64,000 bases of DNA from Arthrinium phaeospermum. Taxonomy: Eukaryota > Ascomycota > Sordariomycetes > Amphisphaeriales > Apiosporaceae. The position numbers and the translations under genes were made by a program. This document shows positions 12,846 to 24,179 of this stretch, piece after piece. Below the pieces are notes generated by a model, which was not told the DNA's origin, did not search any database, and saw only the letters and a program-made list of their open reading frames with translations. The stretch covers positions 682,001-746,000 of the forward strand of contig QYRS01000014.1 in the NCBI GenBank assembly GCA_006503535.1, written 5' to 3'. Numbering within the stretch: the stretch's first letter is position 1; each line of letters starts with the position of its first letter.

Positions 12846-13616
12846 ATGTCTTCCACCACCGACCGTCTCCAAGCCCTCCTCCCCCCCATCCGCTCCCACG
12901 GCCCCGCCCGCATCCTAGCCTACATCTGCCGCCCCCAGCCCCCGCCGCCGTCCCCCTCCTCGACATCGGCATCTTCTACCATCTCCATCTACTCCACCCC
13001 CTTAGAAGAACAACCCTACTATTACCACCCCCAACTCCAAATCCTCGACCACCTCTACCTCCACATCCCCCCAACCTCCCTCCCGCCCAACCGCAGCCCG
13101 ACCGCCTTCCTCCAGCGCGCCCTCTCCTCGGCCGTGGCCAGGCACCGCTACCGCTACCACGACACCTACCCCAACCAACGCGACTTCTCCCCTACCCCCC
13201 ATGATAGCGGCAGCCCCGACGCGGCCCTGGCGTCGACAGACATCGCCGCCTGCGACATCCGCATCAACCTGCGCCAGCCGCCGAAACCCACCGTCTTCGG
13301 GCCCCTGTCCCTCTGCACGTCCTGGATGCGCCCCCTGAGCACGCTGGGCGAGGACGAGTTCCGCGGCGTCCTGCTCGACGTCGCGCAGAACCGCGGGGTC
13401 GCCGAGGTCATCGTGCTGTTGCGGCCAGCTGTCTTCCACAGTGACGAGACAGACGCGGACGACGACGACGATGAAGAGTCAGAGGCAGAGGGCAGTGACG
13501 TCGACGGCGACGATGACGCCCAGGATCAACTAGGCATTTATTCAAGTACACCGTCGTCAGACTCTACAAATCAATCTCGGGGAAGATCACGGAGTAGGGG
13601 GCGACATCCTAGGTAG
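12846..13616 (+). CDS. hypothetical protein with acidic and RS-rich C-terminus (256 aa)
   Basis: A single-exon frame. I chose the ATG at 12,846 (MSSTTDRLQALLPP) rather than the in-frame one at 12,759 because G/C-biased third positions begin only at the later ATG and the upstream codons look like leader. Residues 1-200 are mixed and probably folded: a Pro/Ser-rich loop at about 35-55, then segments such as PYYYHPQLQILDHLYLHIPP and EDEFRGVLLDVAQNRGVAEV. The last 55 residues contain an Asp/Glu run followed by a Ser/Arg-rich tail (RGRSRSRGRHPR), which may be a nuclear or RNA-binding feature. I do not recognise the family. A long open frame on the minus strand inside it is a shadow. Confidence 0.7.
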   Translation: MSSTTDRLQALLPPIRSHGPARILAYICRPQPPPPSPSSTSASSTISIYSTPLEEQPYYYHPQLQILDHLYLHIPPTSLPPNRSPTAFLQRALSSAVARHRYRYHDTYPNQRDFSPTPHDSGSPDAALASTDIAACDIRINLRQPPKPTVFGPLSLCTSWMRPLSTLGEDEFRGVLLDVAQNRGVAEVIVLLRPAVFHSDETDADDDDDEESEAEGSDVDGDDDAQDQLGIYSSTPSSDSTNQSRGRSRSRGRHPR

Positions 13617-14385
13617 AATCATTTTTGAATACATGGAAAGGGTATGCACAACGATATATCCAAAAGTAAATGTCCCAAAATCCCAGATAGATAGATACCT
13701 GGCCTATGTGAAAACAGCCCTTCGTTCACGTCTGCCCCCATCCCCACGCGCCAAATGCCTCTTATGTCGCCCACGAGCAACTTTTCGTCCGGGGGGTTCA
13801 ACTCCTACCCGCTCTCTCATCTTTCTCTTTCTCTCTCGCGCGCAAACAATGCAGAAGACAATGAGGTGGCACACAGGGTAGTAAGTAGTAGTAGTAGTAG
13901 TAAATAGCAGTAGTATGATGAGAAATATCCAAAATTGAGGAACACCGGTGCGCCGAGCCAAACCCCCCGTCTTGATATATCGTACACAGGGCGATCGAGG
14001 CCCGCCGTTCTTCTTTTCCAGGAACAGCGGGCCCCCATGTCGCCAAGTATTAACGGAACCTTCGTGGCGCGTTCTCTCATTTGCAAGACCAGGAAGAGGC
14101 CCCAAGATGACAACGCGCCAAGTCGAAAAGATGAACAGCGCCGGTCCAACGCTCGATCCAAGCGCCGTCATGGGACAATGCAAGCAATTCCAGGCCACCC
14201 CGGCGGTGAAGAGAAAACTCCGTGATGCAATGACAACAAGAAGCGCAAAAACGTAAGGTCCAAAAGGTTTTACCCATTGCAGTTCTCCCCGGCCACGAGC
14301 GGTGCGCTTGCCCGAGAGAACCGCCATGGTGTCGCCGCCGCTAGGTTTCGTCGACAAGGTGTTCGACCTGCTGCGACGGCCATTT
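13617..14385. other. intergenic region between convergent gene ends
   Basis: This holds the 3' regions of the plus-strand hypothetical gene and the minus-strand Ldb1-type gene, with no credible coding frame. A (GTA)n microsatellite lies at about 13,879-13,912. Confidence 0.6.
13879..13912. repeat. GTA trinucleotide microsatellite
   Basis: An imperfect run of GTA units (GTAGTAAGTAGTAGTAGTAG and onward) in non-coding sequence. Confidence 0.85.
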
Positions 14386-15843
14386 TCACGAGTTGTTGGT
14401 CTTCAGGCGCTTCTGGTTCTGCATGCGTGGGGTCGGTGGCTTCTTGGCGCCGCCCATGACACCGTTCAACTGCGCGGCCGGACCCATGCTGGCAGGCGTT
14501 GGCGCTCCGCTCTCGTCTTCCGTCTTCACCGTCGACGGCCTCCTCCGCTTGTTGCTGGCAGGGCTGGTGTTGGCGCTCGGGCCACTCGAGCTTGTTCCCT
14601 GCTGGCTCTGCTGCAGCGCCATGCCGGGTGCCTGCATATGCCCTGTCGCCGGGCTGCCCATATGCGGTGACCCGGGAAGTGCATGGTGGGCGGCGGCTGG
14701 AGACGCGCCCATCTGGAATTGGCCAAAGCTGGGCGTCCGGGGGCCTGGACCCGGACCGCCAGGGACGTTGCCCGGCTGCTGGCCGTTCATGACGATCTGG
14801 GGGCCCGCGGCATTGTTGTTGTTGTACATCTCCAGGGCCGCGTAGGGGCCGTATTGGGGGTTGGCGACGGAATAGCTCATCAACGGCTGCATGATGCCAA
14901 TCACCTCGGCCAGCTCGAGATACTGGAAGACGTGCTCCGTGATGCCCATGTTGGATTTGACGGCCGAGTCGGGAAGGCTGATGTCCGGCGGCGCCGTCAT
15001 GGGCGACTTCATCTGTTTCGCCTTGCCCTTTTTGCTCATCTCGGGCGACTGCTTGGCGTCCGACGAGTTCAGCCGGTGCCAGTCCTTGATCCAGTTGTGG
15101 TTGGGCTTGGCGGCGTCTATAGCCATCTTCCTCGAGATGAACTCGTCATGCGACGTCGTCGTGAACTCCAGCAACGCGAGCTTCTGCTCCGCGTCGAACT
15201 GCGCCCGCAGCTTGCCGGTCCACACCACATGGGAGCTTTCGTACCAGTAGGTAAAGCTGGCGTTCTCGTTCTCAACTACGTGTGTGGCGCCGATGCCCCG
15301 ATCGCGGGTGCCGTTGCCCAGGTTCAGCTGCAGCTTCTTCACCCCGCTCTGGAAGTGTGCGTGGAAAAACCTGGGCAGGGCCGGCACGTGGATCTCGTAC
15401 GGCTTCTCGGTCGATTCCTCGCTATTCGAGTTGTCGATGATGAACAGGCTGAGCTGAAACACACCCGTGGGGCTGAAGAACTGCCGGACGAAATTCGACC
15501 AGTACATCAAGGCCTCTTCGTTATCACCGCCCTACATCAATCGTTAGTTGCAGAGTTCTGCCATATACAGTTCAAGGGCCGTAAGCTCGTACCTGGAAGC
15601 CACTGAGATGCTCGCAGAACTGCTGGAGCTTCAACAAGTAATGCCCCTTCATGGCGCCTTCGTTCTTCATCACCTGCTGCTGCTGGAGTTGCTGCAAGTT
15701 GTTGGCCAGGTGCTGCGCCTGAGCCTGATGCTGCGCCTGAGCGGCCTGGAGCATCTGCGGCGTAGGTCCCTGAGGCTGGTTGGGTTGGGCGTTCTGCTGG
15801 GGGCCGGGCTGGCCTTGGCCCTGAGCTTGAGCTTGAGCTTGGC

Positions 15844-15876
<33 letters not shown>

Positions 15877-17307
15877 TGGGCTGCGGTCCGGCATTCGGCG
15901 GCTGGCTGGGAGGCTGACTGGGTTGTCCTCCCGACGGGGTGGGCGTTGAATTCGGTGGTTGCGTAGTGGGTTGGGACTGCGGGCCCCCTTGTTGCGGCTG
16001 AGGTTGCCCCTGGTTGGGGGGTTGGTTCTGGGCTTGGCCCTGAGCCTGTTGCTGAGCCTGCTGCTGGGCCTGCTGCTGGGCCTGTTGCTGCTGTTGTTGC
16101 TGAGCCTGTTGTTGTTGTTGTTGCTGCTGCTGCTGTTGGGCTTGCTGCTGCTGCTGTTGCTGGGCCTGTTGCTGCTGCTGTTGCTGGGCCTGCTGCTGCT
16201 GTTGTTGTTGGGCCTGCTGCTGTTGTTGCTGCTGGGCCTGTTGCTGTTGCTGCTGCTGGGCCTGCTGCTGCTGGGCCTGTTGCTGCTGCTGTTGCTGAGC
16301 CTGCTGCTGTTGCTGTTGGGCTTGCTGCTGCTGTTGTTGTTGCTGCTGGTGCTGCTGCTGGTGTTGCTGCTGGTGTTGCTGTTGATGTTGTTGCTGGTTC
16401 TGGGCTTGCTGCTGCGCTGCCTGAAGCATCTGCTGCTGCATCAATTGAGAATTCATTTGCCCAGGATGACCAGGTTGATGACCATGTTGTTGCATCTGTT
16501 GGTTTGCAGCTTGTTGCATGGCGATTTGTTGGGCAAGCATCTAGAAAACGGACACCACGTATGAGACCCAAGAAGGAAATAGTCGAAAATAACGAGGAAA
16601 ACTGTTGCAACTTACTTGTGCCTGCTGGGGATTCCCGCCGCCCTGTTGTAATTGTTGAGCGAGATGCTGCTGCTGCAGGTGAGGGGGAACACCGACCGGT
16701 CGCATGTTTCCGCTCCTCATGGCCGCAAATTGCGCCGCGTTCATCTGGTTCATCGGCATGCCCATGGGCATGTTTTGCGGGTTCATACCACCGTACATAC
16801 CTGCCTGCAGCATGGCCTGTCGCTGCTGCTGCTGTCGCAGGAGCTGCTGCTGTTGCATCTGGGCGGCGAGCGCGGGATTGCCTTGATTTACTGGCAGTCG
16901 AACCTCCATTAGCATACCGGTGTCCGCGGCGGAAAGACTTACGCTCAAATTCAGTGGCGGGCGGCACAAATCACAAGAGCAAGGGGGAAGGAGGGAGGCG
17001 AAGAGGGCGCAAACTTACTGGCCATCTGGTGCTGGAGTTGGAACTGCTGGTTGGGGTTGAGGTGTTGCAAGGCATGCGCCTGCGCGCCCTGGGGCTGCAT
17101 GCCTCCCATAAAGGCGGCCGGGTTGGGCTGACCGCCAGGCGCAGAGACCATGCCGTGGCCGGCCATCTGCGGAGGCATACCCGGCTGGGCTCCTGGCTGG
17201 CTCGGGTTATGAGCCATGCCGGGGGCCATGGGGTGTCCTGGATGAACGCCTGGATGTTGCTGCATTCCGGGATGGAAGCCGCCACCAGGTCCCATACTGG
17301 CCATCAT
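14386..17307 (-). CDS. LIM-domain-binding (Ldb1/PtaB-type) transcription cofactor, glutamine-rich
   Basis: Four exons on the minus strand: 17307-17019, 16890-16616, 16540-15593 and 15531-14386, giving 885 residues, with GT-AG introns of 128, 75 and 61 nt. Residues 1-188 are Met/Gly/Pro/Gln-rich. Residues 189-480 are almost pure Gln with regular Ala. The conserved LIM-binding region starts at KGHYLLKLQQFCEHLSGFQ, crosses the third intron into GGDNEEALMYWSNFVRQFF and runs to about residue 700. The tail is disordered and ends with a basic KRLK stretch. Members of this family (animal Ldb1, plant SEUSS, Aspergillus PtaB) are nuclear adaptors that join DNA-bound regulators into larger complexes; the fungal ones control adhesion and development with Flo8/SomA-type partners. 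Family assignment is confident. The first intron is the least certain junction. Confidence 0.88.
16038..16410 (-). repeat. CAG/CAA repeat encoding (Ala-Gln7)-type polyglutamine
   Basis: On the coding (minus) strand CAG and CAA codons alternate irregularly and are punctuated by GCC/GCT (Ala) about every eighth codon, giving a run of AQQQQQQQ-like units. The mixed codon use suggests purifying maintenance of the protein repeat rather than recent expansion of a pure triplet. Confidence 0.85.
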
Positions 17308-20300
17308 GGTCCGTATTCTACAGTGTCTTGTCGTCGACTATCCACCGACGTGGATACCGACGCCTAGACCTCCGCGCTATTTCATATAACAATCCAATGA
17401 TGTGGTCTGCAAGGCCCTCGGGGGTCGAGGTCGGCGGTGGGTGTGGTGGAGGGAAGACCGACACGCGCCAAAGACAGCTCCAATAATCGTCGCCCGAGTT
17501 CGAGGATTTGTCGGGAAGATGCGTTGTCGCGACGGCGGTCCCTTTATTGCCGCGAACACACAGAAAACACGAGAGCGCGGGTCAAGCCACGAACGGCTTC
17601 GCGACGCCGATCCTTTGGGTGGTGGTGATCGCGGAAGTCCACAGAGAGTAGTAATCGACAGCAAGATCGGGGGGTTGATGCATAAGACGGCAGAATTGGG
17701 GGCAAAACAGGGTCGGCGTGGACGACGTTGGAAGTCGGGGCAGACTTGGTGTTGCCTTGGATGACGCGAAGCAAACGGTAGCCAGGCGAAGACAACAAAG
17801 GCAAGGAAAGCCGGGAGGAGCCAGGAAGAGGTGATGCGTGATGCTGGCTGGGCTGGTTTGTGTGGTTTGGGGAGGCGCGCGATTACAGAACACGCCAGGC
17901 AGGGCTGCTTGTTTCGACAGCCAGCCTAGACCGCAAAGGGATTGATGTACGTGCGAATAAGCCCGACCGACAGGAGAGAAGGCGGGATCGGGATTGCGAG
18001 AAAAAGACAGGCTATTCTGCGATGCAATCTCCAGAAAATCAGAATTGCCAATAACGATAATGATATTTTGTTATGATGTCCCCCTGGGAGTGGGAGTATT
18101 GCGCAGAGTCAACTGGGCAAAAGCTGGGGGGGATGGTGGTGGTGGTGGGTGAGGGATGTTGGGCCCGACCGAATTGGACGATTGATTTGGAGTGGCTGAT
18201 TGAGAGGGTGAGGTGAGGGAATCCGACGGGATCAGAGTGGAAGAGAGACAATTTGGGGGGGAATTGGCGGCAGCAGTCAAGCGATTAGGTACGAGCGACG
18301 GGGGTCTGGGAGTCTAGTCTGGCTCGCGGGCTGGGATCTCTCTGAGAACTGGCAGACTGACTGGGACTTGCGAGCGAGTCTGGGAGTCTGGGAGAGTGTC
18401 TGGGTTCCTGGAGTGGGTTGGATGCGCCCAGTACCGGCGCAAGAAAAGCGGGCGGTGATCGCAGGAGAAAAAAAAAAGGACGTGGTCGTGTCAGATATTG
18501 GGCTGCTTTTTTTTTTCCCTCTCTCTCTCTCTCTCGCTGTCTTCGCCCGCCCACACCCACACACCCACGCTATCTAGGTTAAGCAGATATGCATATATCG
18601 GTGTCCAGGTGTCAGCAACGCCCCGGCAAGGTAGGTAAAGTAGGTACCCGTCGCCAACTGGTCTTGAGGCTTCTCCAATGATGGATATTGTCGGCAAAAA
18701 GATATGAGGCAGGCATGCGCCAATCGCAGAATCACCCAATCCAAGCGACCAATCAGCTCAACCTGGTGATGTGGGCTGGCGGCACTCCCGATATCTGGAA
18801 TCTGTATATCGGGTCTGCTGGCTTCAACTGCTGCCACTACTCGCACTGCACGTAACAGGCGTGCCTGGCGTAGAAGAGGAGACGACTAGAACTGGGACTG
18901 GAACTGGAACTGGCCGGCTCGGAAAGGCGACTGGGGCATGGAGGGTCCAGTCCGCCCTGATGCGAGAGTGCGACTGGGGGGGTTCTTGATTGCGATGCAA
19001 GTGTGGGAATATGACAAACCCGAGTGATGAATGAAAAGTGGGAAGGCAGACTGTATGGGACTATCCGTAGCAGACCCCCAGCCAAAGTGCAATTCCTCCC
19101 CACACCGATACCGGTTTCCGGCGCTTTGATAGGCAGAATTATTGTTTTCCCGAATTCCGATGCAGGCTTCTAGCTTTTAAGCGCATAGGATATCAAGCAG
19201 TTGGGAAGAATCTCACACATTCGGACGCCAACCGGTTTTTTAGTTGCGTCAATGAATTGTCAGGGTAATGCAGAGATGTCGAATATGGCTTCTTGTATAG
19301 TAGAGGTCGTAAGGAGCGATGTTGCGTATATTCTATGCCACCGGTTTGCAGGCCAGGCCGGCGAGTATCAAATCTCAGGAAGCTTGGATGGCGTGACAGG
19401 CCGTCTTGCAGATAAAAGGATGGACCAATCTGATGCAGTTATGCACTTAGAGAGGTGTGTAACCTCAAGTGGGCCAGGCCTTCTCCAAGCTCGCTCTCAT
19501 GGCATGGAAACAACGCGATGCTGCGAGCCCAGAAGCCCAACTCTTCCGGGATTTTTCGCGATCGAGCCGATCGGAGCGTTGGGGTTCTTTGGCAATCACT
19601 TGAAAACCGGTCGGGAATCGAACGATGTAGCGACGGGCAGCTTCGATCCCATGCGGTGCGATGCAGTTCAAAGGGATCGGCAGAGCGCGCGGCAGTGACC
19701 GGGCACTATGCAAGTATCGCGTACAGGTAGAGCAGGGATCGCATAAACTTCTTCCTCACCCCCAGGCGGAAGCGCCAAATTGCGGGGCGCCACTCGGACG
19801 GGCGCGCTGGGTTGCTTGCTGCTGGCTTCAATCAATCAATAGGTGTTGTCCGCCTGCGGTAGGTTGGCCAAAGCCAGGTGCACCACTGGCGGCGGGCGGG
19901 AAGAAGCGGGCGACTTTGCAGTCCACCTGATCAGGAAGACCCTGTGCCTGTCCAGTGCTGGCTGTTCCCGAAAGGCCGTCGGCCCATGTATGGCCGGACC
20001 GCAGTGATTGTTGATAATTGGGTATGGTAGTGGTCACTGGACAACGTGCATTACTCGCCGGGGCAGAGAATACGCGAGACTATGGGAGATTCCACGCGGG
20101 GGTTCGTGCTTGAGGAAGAGTCCGTTTCAGAAGACGCGTGAACGGGGAAGGGTGGGTTGTGTTGCTGTGTGTCCTCCCCCTAAAGTTGAAACTCGGGAGC
20201 TGCTATTTATATAATGCATGAAAACTCTGCAGCATCAGGCTCTTCTTTTTTCTGTTATCTGGAAGCCTGGAGAGGTGGCAGCTGATCTGGGCTGAAGAGT

Positions 20301-22229
20301 TCGGTGAAGACAAGATGCTGTTCCCGGGCCAGTCTCGCAAGCACAGGCCGATTTGGTCCCCAATGGCGGCGCTCCGTCTATTTTTAGCCTGTCACGGTTC
20401 GACCTGCGAGGCGGAGTAGTCCTCCAACTACACGTCTAAGACTACCCAAACAGAAAGACGAGTACCTATTCAACTTGTCTGAATACCATCACTTTCCTAT
20501 TCTCAAATACTTTATTGCAGGAACGAGTTCAAATGTAGCTGGCGACCTAAAGAACCAAGTCATCCTTTAGATTGGCCTACCTACGTCCTTTACCCACCTA
20601 GCCAACGAATACTCCGGCGAAGATAAGTTGTATAGGTTTTCATTCGTCCATTCTGCCCAGTTCATCTTGATCGGCAGCCAGGCATATCGCTTTCATTTTG
20701 CTCGGTCATGCTATCCAGTCTCGTTTTTGAGGAATTCCGCGCTGGCTCCGCCATAGTGATCGTGCTGTAAGAAGCTTCCGACACGCACAATGGACCGTAA
20801 CTGAAGTGGACTTGTGTTTCAAAACCCGTGGACTACATGATATTACCATCAAAGGGAAATGAGAGCGCGGACACTCGCCATATCGAACCGCTGATTCCTG
20901 TGAAGCTATTTCAAGCATCAATTCTTCGTCGATACCAATCCAACTTTTGTTTCACAAGACGTCAGATAACGATCAAGATATTGGCACCCGCGTGACTCGG
21001 CCTCTGTGTATATGCATATGATAGCATTACCTGCGTCCCACTAAGTCCCATTCTCAGGCATATTAATATAACCAACGATGGACAACCAAAGTACGCATAT
21101 CGCCCAATGAAATCCTCGCACAGTTTCCTAGCCACTACCTCGACCTTCTCTCCCCTAGAATATTACCCTACTACTTTTACCTATATTTGTCTAGGTGGCT
21201 CTCCAGTTGCATGTTTTACGTGCTAAATATTAACGATGAATATGTAAGTGAGTACGAGGATGCGAGCCAGTATCAAATCGATCTTCACAATGATCAACCC
21301 AGATCACCCGTCTATACCGAGCATTGAAGATATCCACAGACAGGTTGTCTCGTTTTAGACTACCTAAGGCAATCCCAAATATTGACATACTGCATACAGT
21401 CCCGGATGCATAAATGGTATCTCAGCATTGACAACTCTGGAAACCCGGTATCAAAGGGTGTGCCATCGAATCAGAACCTCATTCCAGTTGGCAAGTAACC
21501 ATTTGGAACAACATGAGCCCCTTGATATGAACATGAATATTCGATTTGGATCTCCCAGTAGGATAGGTTATCTTGCCACGGATATTTTCGACTCCAGTTG
21601 ATGCTCTCCTGCGAGCAGGCCAGGTTGATTTCGCCCGAACCAAATGTCGCCAAAGTTCAACATACCTTTCGTTGATGACCTCGAGTGATGATTTCATGTT
21701 GATACCGTGGAGCGTGTATCATGAAACAGCTTCAAGACCAACCCTGCTGTGAGAGTCTCATGGCGTGCTCTTAAAGTAAAAGTACATAAATAACCCACCA
21801 AATGGACAAAAGTAAACCCCTGAATCTAAGGGAACGGCACATTTGGAACCGAGAAAACATGGTTTTCATCACATACCGTCGTTGAAGGCCAAATTAAACC
21901 CTGCATATCCGTTTGGCCTGCCCTAGTAAGCTGGGATGGTACTTTGAGGTCGTTCTCATCTCTGGGTTAGGCGACTTGGGTTCGCAGTCGGCAAGGAACG
22001 GAGTTAAGGCTCAACGCCGAAGCGTGTGCTCCAGCTCGATACAATCACTAGCAAAGAGCGAACGAGAACCAAATGAACCATAAGTCTGGAAGGTGACAAT
22101 GCCTCAGCCTCATCAATGCTTGCTGCAGTATGAAGCCGCTCAGCTCTTCCCGAAAACTTGATTCGAATGCAGATCCAGCATGACTCCGTGACCTTTTCGC
22201 AGTGTAAGCCACCAAACTAGGTAGTGTCT
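17308..22229. other. 4.9-kb region without protein genes; upstream DNA of the Ldb1-type gene
   Basis: No frame shows coding codon use. The first 3 kb upstream of the minus-strand start at 17,307 is full of purine/pyrimidine tracts, CT runs and G-rich stretches, as in a long promoter and 5' leader. From about 20,300 to 22,200 composition is near 47% GC and featureless. Developmental regulators in fungi often have such long upstream regions, so distal control elements or a long leader are likely but not shown. Confidence 0.5.
18507..18535. repeat. T-run followed by (CT)n microsatellite
   Basis: About ten T followed by about nine CT dinucleotides, with a CA-rich stretch just after. It lies upstream of the Ldb1-type gene. 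Confidence 0.85.
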
Positions 22230-23560
22230 ATATGAACCAATTGAGATCTGACGTAACTACACAATTTCAAGAATGGCGGTTCCTGGCCGTTCGAGAGCGT
22301 TCTGCTCCTTCGAAAGCCCCATCGAGGTTGGTGTCCATCAGGTACAGACATGCCAGAGACCCTCGGGAAGAACCGAGTCTAAACCATTCCGGGCAGGCGG
22401 TCACGTTTTTCTCGCTTATCGGAAAAACCAGAGACCCGCACGTTCCCACTTTCCCAAGCTTTTGCGCGACCTCCCCACCTTTAATTTTTTTCTGCTTTCT
22501 CTGCCAGAGCCTCCAAAGGCAACTACAAAATGCCGACCAGATCCCCTCCAAGATCCCATCCTCAGTTCTCTTCCTCGCCAACCAACCACTCAGCACTCAC
22601 AGCAATCATGCAACATGCGCTGAGCTGAGCTGGTCTCTTGACTGCCGCAGATCGGATTGTCCGCATCGGTCGATTGATCGATTTGACTTGCCTGAATATT
22701 CCATGGGCGCACTTTCTCGACACGACACGGCACAATCCATCTGCGGCGCGTCATTGAAATGGTAAGACTTTTTTCTCCCCTGCCTTCGCGCAACCACCAG
22801 CACACAACCCATTCCCCCAACATCCTCATCTGATGACAACCAAAGAAACATGTCTTCTTTTCCCAGCTAGAATCGACCATGAACGAAGCTACATTTTCGG
22901 GTGCGTCGCGACAGCGGCCCCTGTTACTTGCCAGTATATTTTGTCTGATTCAATCCGCGGCCTTTTCGCTTTGCTTTCTTGAGCATGCGATCAGACTGCG
23001 GAGGGAGGATCTCCTCACATCACACACATTCAACATCCGTTTGACAGTCCCAACTGACCATCTCGGAAGTTTAGCAACCTTGCACTCTCGCAACCAACTG
23101 AACGCAGCACTAACCTCGTAGTCGCAGCGCTGCCCTTCAGCCGTGACACAAATGGTAAGCCGACATTTTTCTTTCTTAAGCACAGTTTGCACACACTCCC
23201 CCGAGTCCATATGATTCAATATTCCACCTAATTCGCAGTTTCCACTCGAGCTCTCGCCAGTTTCGAGCCTATAGAGAGCAAATGACGGTTGCAAGTCCTT
23301 ACCTTGGATGTATGATGGACATCAATCAATTACGATTATTCATGTTGCCCAGCTTCTCCCCAGACCACCTGGCTAACATTCCCAAGATTTTACTAGGTCT
23401 CCGTTCGAGCTCATTCTGCTTCGGTCGACACGACAGCTTCATGCCATCCTTCAATAGCAAAAACATCGATGAATATCAAATAATTACCACCACTACTTCT
23501 GCTGAATCATGCATTCTACGTGACCATTTGCGTGCGCCTGTACTTCCTTGATCCCATCCA
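22230..23560 (+). ncRNA. candidate spliced non-coding transcript
   Basis: The plus strand carries several good splice signals without a sustained coding frame. There are two donors in identical context, AAATGGTAAGA at 22,762 and AAATGGTAAGC at 23,155. There are acceptors after pyrimidine tracts or branch-like CTAAC/CTAAT motifs near 23,121, 23,192, 23,238 and 23,395. Short open frames here have poor codon bias. The layout would suit a long non-coding RNA or a snoRNA host, but no convincing paired C/D boxes were found. It could instead be the leader exons of a gene whose coding part I failed to recognise. This is inference from splice signals only. Confidence 0.25.
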
Positions 23561-24179
23561 ACAACACGCGATGCTAGCTACTCGTACATCCATCACCCAC
23601 GAATGACATACAGTCAAGCTGCAGAACGACCGACGACTTTGATGTCACATTTGAAGCTCGAATCGCATCTCGTAAGGGTATCAATTGCCCATCTATAGAA
23701 ACTCCCAAATACCCTGAACGAAACTGCAACGAAAACCCAAAGACATGACGGAAACCAAATCATCCAATTGCTGCTGTGTTGATGTTGTTGTCCCTGTTGC
23801 CCTTTTTCTCTTCTTAATTCGATTGTGATCGCAACAAGATCATGTACTTCATACGTAGCAAAAACGACACAATTTTATTTCCCCCCATCCCCAACGCCCA
23901 GTGCAAGTCAAGTAAGCAAACCCGGGAGAGAGATCAAAAAAGAGACTCCTGGTACTGTTCCGCCGTCGTCGCCACCAACAAACAAGTAGGTGCTGGCTCA
24001 CTCACCTTTTTGATGCTTCGTTCGCCAAGTGATTCTTTTTTGGTCGACGACCAAGTTCTTCCCAGTGATGCCCCCTTCCCCCAAACTCCAGAACCATGAT
24101 TTGTAAAAACAAACGTCGTAAGAAAACACCAGCCGTAGTAAGTAGGTAGGACAAAGGAAAAAGGTGCCTCTCTCTCTAT
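23561..24179. other. intergenic region downstream of the HbrB-type gene
   Basis: No coding-like frame. This is presumably the 3' untranslated region of the minus-strand gene ending at 24,180. Confidence 0.5.

Noticed and set aside
13002..13439. Open minus-strand frame of 145 codons
   Set aside because: It lies wholly inside the plus-strand hypothetical gene. It mirrors that gene's G/C-rich codon positions and is a shadow.
15537..16967. 476-codon minus-strand frame rich in Ala/Thr/Pro
   Set aside because: Out-of-frame reading of the CAG/CAA repeat of the Ldb1-type gene. It runs through two introns of the correct model.
19201..19698. Plus-strand frame of 165 codons upstream of the Ldb1-type gene
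   Set aside because: Random codon use and composition like the surrounding non-coding DNA.
22820..22955. Possible C/D box snoRNA (TGATGA ... CTGA)
   Set aside because: Boxes are about 120 nt apart without a terminal stem or internal C'/D' pair, so chance is more likely.
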